From the NCBI RefSeq assembly GCF_041381155.1, contig NC_091134.1:54323944-54387943 (forward strand): 64,000 nt of DNA, read 5' to 3'. The notes beneath the pieces were generated by a model. It saw only the letters and a program-made list of their open reading frames with translations, was not told the origin of the DNA and made no database searches. The DNA is from Argopecten irradians (Eukaryota; Mollusca; Bivalvia; Pectinida; Pectinidae). The position numbers and the translations under genes were made by a program. The first letter of the stretch is position 1; every line of letters begins with the position of its first letter. Shown piece after piece: positions 60,027 through 64,000 of this stretch.

Positions 60027-60133
60027 TGTGTATACAGCTATAGTTTAATAAAGGAGTTTACTATACCAACCCAGGTCATGCTCCTATTGAGTTGGGCACA
60101 GACCACTTGTAGATACACCTCTGCAGTATCAAG

Positions 60134-60440
60134 GATGGCAGGTCTGTGGATGTGTATCATCCCATGTACATGCCCCCCCCCGGTACCTGATATATGGCAG
60201 GTCTACGGATGTGTACCATGTACGTGTACCATGTACATACCCTCCGGTACCTTATATATGGCAGGTCTGTGGATGTGTACTATGTACATACCCCCCAGTA
60301 CCTAGTATGTACATGCCCCCCGGTACCTGATATATGGCAGGTCTGTGGATGCATACTATGTAAAAAACCCTGGTACCTGGTATGTGGCAGGTCTGTGGAT
60401 GTGTACTATGTACATACCCCCGGTACCTAGTATATATGTA
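60134..60440. repeat. Minisatellite of five irregular ~50-76-bp units
   Basis: Units begin at a (A/G)TGGCAGGTCTGTGGATGTG block at about 60134, 60194, 60258, 60334 and 60384. Each has a following TACTATGTACATACCCCC-GGTACCT stretch. Short frames through it on both strands are repeat artefacts. Confidence 0.9.
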
Positions 60441-60634
60441 TGCTGAACAGGCAGGTTGCATTCAACAAATGCATTCTCCTGCCTTGGATTTAAGTTCTGA
60501 ATTGGTGCAGTCCTGACTCTTGCTACAGACACTAATAAGGTGCATGAAAGAATTGAGTTTTCAACGAACTTAACAAAATCTTACAGGATCAGATATTCAG
60601 TTTAATGAGTATAAAGTAATTATAATTAAGGCAT

Positions 60635-60800
60635 TGATAGAACCGTCCATTCTTACAATTTAAGGAGTATAAAGTTAAGTCATTGATACAACTGTCCATT
60701 CTTACAATTTAAGGAATATAAAGTGTAGTCATTCATAGAACCTTTCATGTTTACAATTAAGGAAGTGAAGTCATTGATAGAATGGTCCATACTTACACTC
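60635..60800. repeat. Four-copy ~48-bp tandem repeat
   Basis: CATTGATAGAACCGTCCATT followed by CTTACAATTTAAGGAGTATAAAG repeats at about 60635, 60681, 60730 and 60772 with increasing divergence. It lies in the probable CEP126 3' UTR. Confidence 0.8.
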
Positions 60801-62630
60801 CTTTTTTGTTTTCATATCACATAATATGCTTGTCAATATAGTCCTTTTAGAAATAGATTATTTTACAGATTTACCTCCCCTTTTTATTGATAACAGTGTA
60901 ATATCTAGCAGGGCTTGTAGGGGATGCTTAAGCTTTATGTGTATATATAAAGTAAGCATATTATCATTCTACATTTTAAATGAAGCTGTAGAGTAAGACT
61001 TTATCAAGTGTGGTTGTGGACCACAGATCTGAAGTGGGATTGTGCCAAATCTGAAGGTCTACAGTAAAGTCATTATTATGTGTGATAATTGCCATAGTGG
61101 TTTTTTTAATTATTATTATTGGAAATCAGATTGTAACAAGTTGAGTACACATAGTTTTAAATGAATAATTAGTAATTCAGAAATATAAAACCTAGATTTA
61201 GCTGTTTTAGGTAAACACAAATACATTTATATGTTGGAATGGTAGGTTAACTTATGTTTTTCATAAAGATACACAGTTTAGTACAAAGAAAATTTCTACA
61301 TTATTCTTAATGCAAAATGAAGTCTTCTTTAGAGAACACTACTGTTCAAAGTGATAAAGCTTTACTTATTTAATCAAACCAGAGTTTAGATCAAAATGTG
61401 TATTATTAGAAAGACTACTGTATTTGTAGAATATTATGAAATGTATCGGGTGTACATCTACGTTAGACTAAGAAGTTATTGCTTAAATAATGTACATCAT
61501 CATTTTCAGGATATCTGAATACTTGAGCTTGGAAATGTTGTCCCAGAATTTTGTTTAATATTTGTTATTAAAGTAACATTTATTCATATTATTTAAACAT
61601 GTTTCATGTACATGTATTTTGTTGATGTAATGTTCAGCCCCATGGGTCAGTGAAAATGTTTTGTTTAGTTAATTTTTTTTCAATGTTGTTGTATTTGATA
61701 TACATTCCATAATGTATTGTGATAAACTAACTTTTTTTAAAAAAAATTCTAATTTTAGATTGTCATATTCAACATTTCCATAAGACAAATGTGATACACA
61801 CATATTCTATTTGTTCATTATTAATCCAGATTTATGTGATACATTCTTACTTCCTACAAATATAATTTGATAGTTTTTGTCTCAGTACAGTTAAACAATA
61901 AAATAACAGATATTTAAAAACAAGTGATGCCCATTTTACATATGAAATATTATCATTAATATTCTTAACTATTCCTTACACGACATATATGTACATGTAA
62001 TGTTGCTTGAAACCATTTTGTATGATGTCCATAATATGTAAAATAAAATTTAACTGCAATGAAATTACATTTAACACTCTTTCCAGTCAAACAAAGCTGT
62101 TGAAGTTATGCTGCTGAGCAATTGATTTTTTTTATCATAAATATCTGATATTTTAGTCTAGAATCATCTACATTATAACAATAGATTTGTATGCATTAAT
62201 AAGTATAGGAAATCACTCTTCAACTTGGAACACACATAGAATTACTGTACAGGAGAATGACATGTTATTTACCACAATTAGTATATACATTAATTACATT
62301 TTTGACATTCATGAAAATTGAACATTACACTTTTGCAAATACCTCCTTATACTGTCACTTCATGAGTTATCTCCACCTGAACGGGTTTATATGACTGGTG
62401 TTTGTGAGAACTGAACCAGGTTATTTGTTTGTGAAAAAACAACGCAGTCAGTCGCTGCCAACAGTGTAAGATAATAGTGATAGATTAATGTTACAAATTG
62501 TTTTTAGATTTCATTGAGTATTGCAAAATGTATATATGAGTCAAAGAGAAATATAACTTTGTTACAGATACACATGACTTGCCGTACCTCCATACTTAAA
62601 TTTTTGCAATAAACTGAATTTTATTCTTAT

Positions 62631-64000
62631 ACATTGTACATTTTGAACAAACCCTTTTTTTTATCATTTTTTGTGCTTAATTTTAGAGAGAAAAAATAAA
62701 TGTTCCTCATTTTTGGATGATGGCCCCTTGTGTGAATTTACAGATGATCGAAAATGTTACTGGTACTGTACATAAAATATTATATAATGTTGTATATGTT
62801 GTAATGTACTTGCCAGTGCAGCTTTAAAGCCTGACTAGGATTAATGATTTTGACATATGGTAATCATTTTGATAAATATTGGTTTCTAAAATATATGTCC
62901 TTGAAATGTCAAACTTCAGTGTTAAAGTAATGTTCTTCTTTTTAACTTTCTGGGTCATGTATACCAATACCTCAATATCAGTCATCAACATCAACTGTCA
63001 ATTTTTTGTTTCAATTCTTGTAGCCCCAATATCATGTATAACTAGTCCAAATGTTTTCAAAGATAACCTTGTCATACAGTATTTTTCTGTTTTATCCGTC
63101 CTCATTTTACTGTGACATTAAAGTGTAGTTTTATCGCTGTCAGTTTTTTGTTCCGTCCATAGAATTGTTTGTTCTATTGTAGTAACTTATAACACAAGTT
63201 GTCTTTCAGGCTTATGATAGAAAATAAAATACTGTATTTTTTCTACTAAATGTCAGAGAAGATTTACAATTATATGGTGGGTAGACATTTATTAGAATAA
63301 ATACGGTACAATGTAAAGTGCTTTTTCCATTGCACTTTGTGTTGTACTAGGATTATTTTATTGTTATTTTATTTAATTGCTACTGATAATAGGACCATGC
63401 CAATATTTATTTTACAGAATAAAATAATAGCATACTAAATCTGTCTCTGTTATTTTATATCACTGCATGCAGATTAATCAGACTATTTTATTCAACACAT
63501 ATCTATACTAATGATCATACCAGGTACTCTTATTCTAAGTTCATAACCTGATTATTGGTCATCTGAACCAAAGGGTCAGAATGAACTACATGTATAGTCA
63601 ACATGCACAATTGGTTGTCATGTGCTGTGCATAAACTTTTTTCATTCAAACAACTTCTTCTCAATAACCACCATTCAAGGTCTCGGGGCCCAAATAGGCT
63701 GAAATCTTTATTAAACGACGTCTTGTGTATAGCTCATTACTCGCACCAGGGTATAGCCAGCGGAAATCAAAACCAGACATTTTCTATAATTTTGTGCAAT
63801 AAATTACAGATAACGCACCGGCAGATTGCCTGTGGACTATACTTCGATATAATCCTTGAAGTTTCGAAAGGGGTATAAGTTTATTCAAAGACATGTAAAG
63901 TTGTATAAATAACATATTTTTTGTTTGGAAATAGGTTTTAATGCAATAATTAATAGTTCATGTTAATATACTTTAGATTAATAAGAGGGTTATCTGAGCT
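62631..64000. other. Right-end spacer with no supported gene
   Basis: Strongly AT-rich. A 91-codon frame at 63603-63878 lies in locally less AT-rich sequence but shows no domain or convincing splice context, so it is left uncalled. Confidence 0.5.

Larger units (their letters stand above)
60027..62630 (+). other. Probable 3' UTR of CEP126
   Basis: No open coding sequence. Candidate polyadenylation signals (AATAAA) occur at about 61905, 62043 and 62610; which is used cannot be told. Contains the two minisatellites listed separately. Confidence 0.45.

Noticed and set aside
60078..60461. Overlapping frames on both strands with repeated MCTMYIP-type peptides
   Set aside because: They are products of the minisatellite in the 3' UTR.
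63603..63878. 91-codon frame as a gene
   Set aside because: No recognisable domain, no supporting splice sites or neighbours, and its length is within chance expectation.

Overview
The window is eukaryotic, AT-rich, intron-containing DNA. Its transposon families, a tRNA-headed repeat, many fold-back elements and an animal centrosomal gene together suggest an invertebrate metazoan, most likely a bivalve mollusc. That assignment is an inference, because no species-diagnostic marker is present. There are no bacterial, phage, CRISPR or rRNA features.

Host genes. Three host loci are supported. (1) The left edge (3-410, +) holds the last zinc fingers of a C2H2 gene. (2) A complete paralogue of it lies at 36681-38279 (+), with 13 fingers after a Ser/Asn-rich N-terminus of 16-residue repeats. 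(3) The right third carries a ten-exon gene (49973-60026, +, about 1209 aa) that I identify as the CEP126 orthologue, a centrosome/ciliary-base protein. Its exon phases all agree.

Mobile DNA. The space between the zinc-finger paralogues is largely transposons. Element C (3939-6682, -) is a Gypsy gag plus 5' LTR. A LINE with an RNase H domain occupies 8081-9915 (-). A second LINE (11360-27503, +) is split by Gypsy element A (11769-25763, -; TSD ACTC). Element A's 5' LTR is in turn split by Gypsy element B (18561-24592, -; TSD AAACG) and by a MITE. Element B has the order gag-PR-IN-RT-RNaseH, with integrase upstream of reverse transcriptase, as in Gmr1-like elements. A nearly intact BEL/Pao element D occupies 29468-35422 (-; TSD TCGGA).

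From 39 to 48 kb the sequence is mostly non-autonomous DNA elements. These include a 1.07-kb fold-back element with an 8-bp TSD, a pair of TTAA-ended MITEs, a 3.4-kb element with about 1.1-kb inverted arms, and degenerate tandem repeats.

Tandem arrays. A 40-bp satellite (580-2040) follows the left zinc-finger gene. The most unusual array is in CEP126 intron 6, where a 50-bp unit carrying the 3' splice site and first codons of exon 7 is repeated ten times just upstream of the real exon.

The order of insertion events in the nested cluster can be read from target-site duplications: LINE first, then A, then B and the MITE inside A. All coordinates and identities come from reading the sequence by eye; no database search was run.
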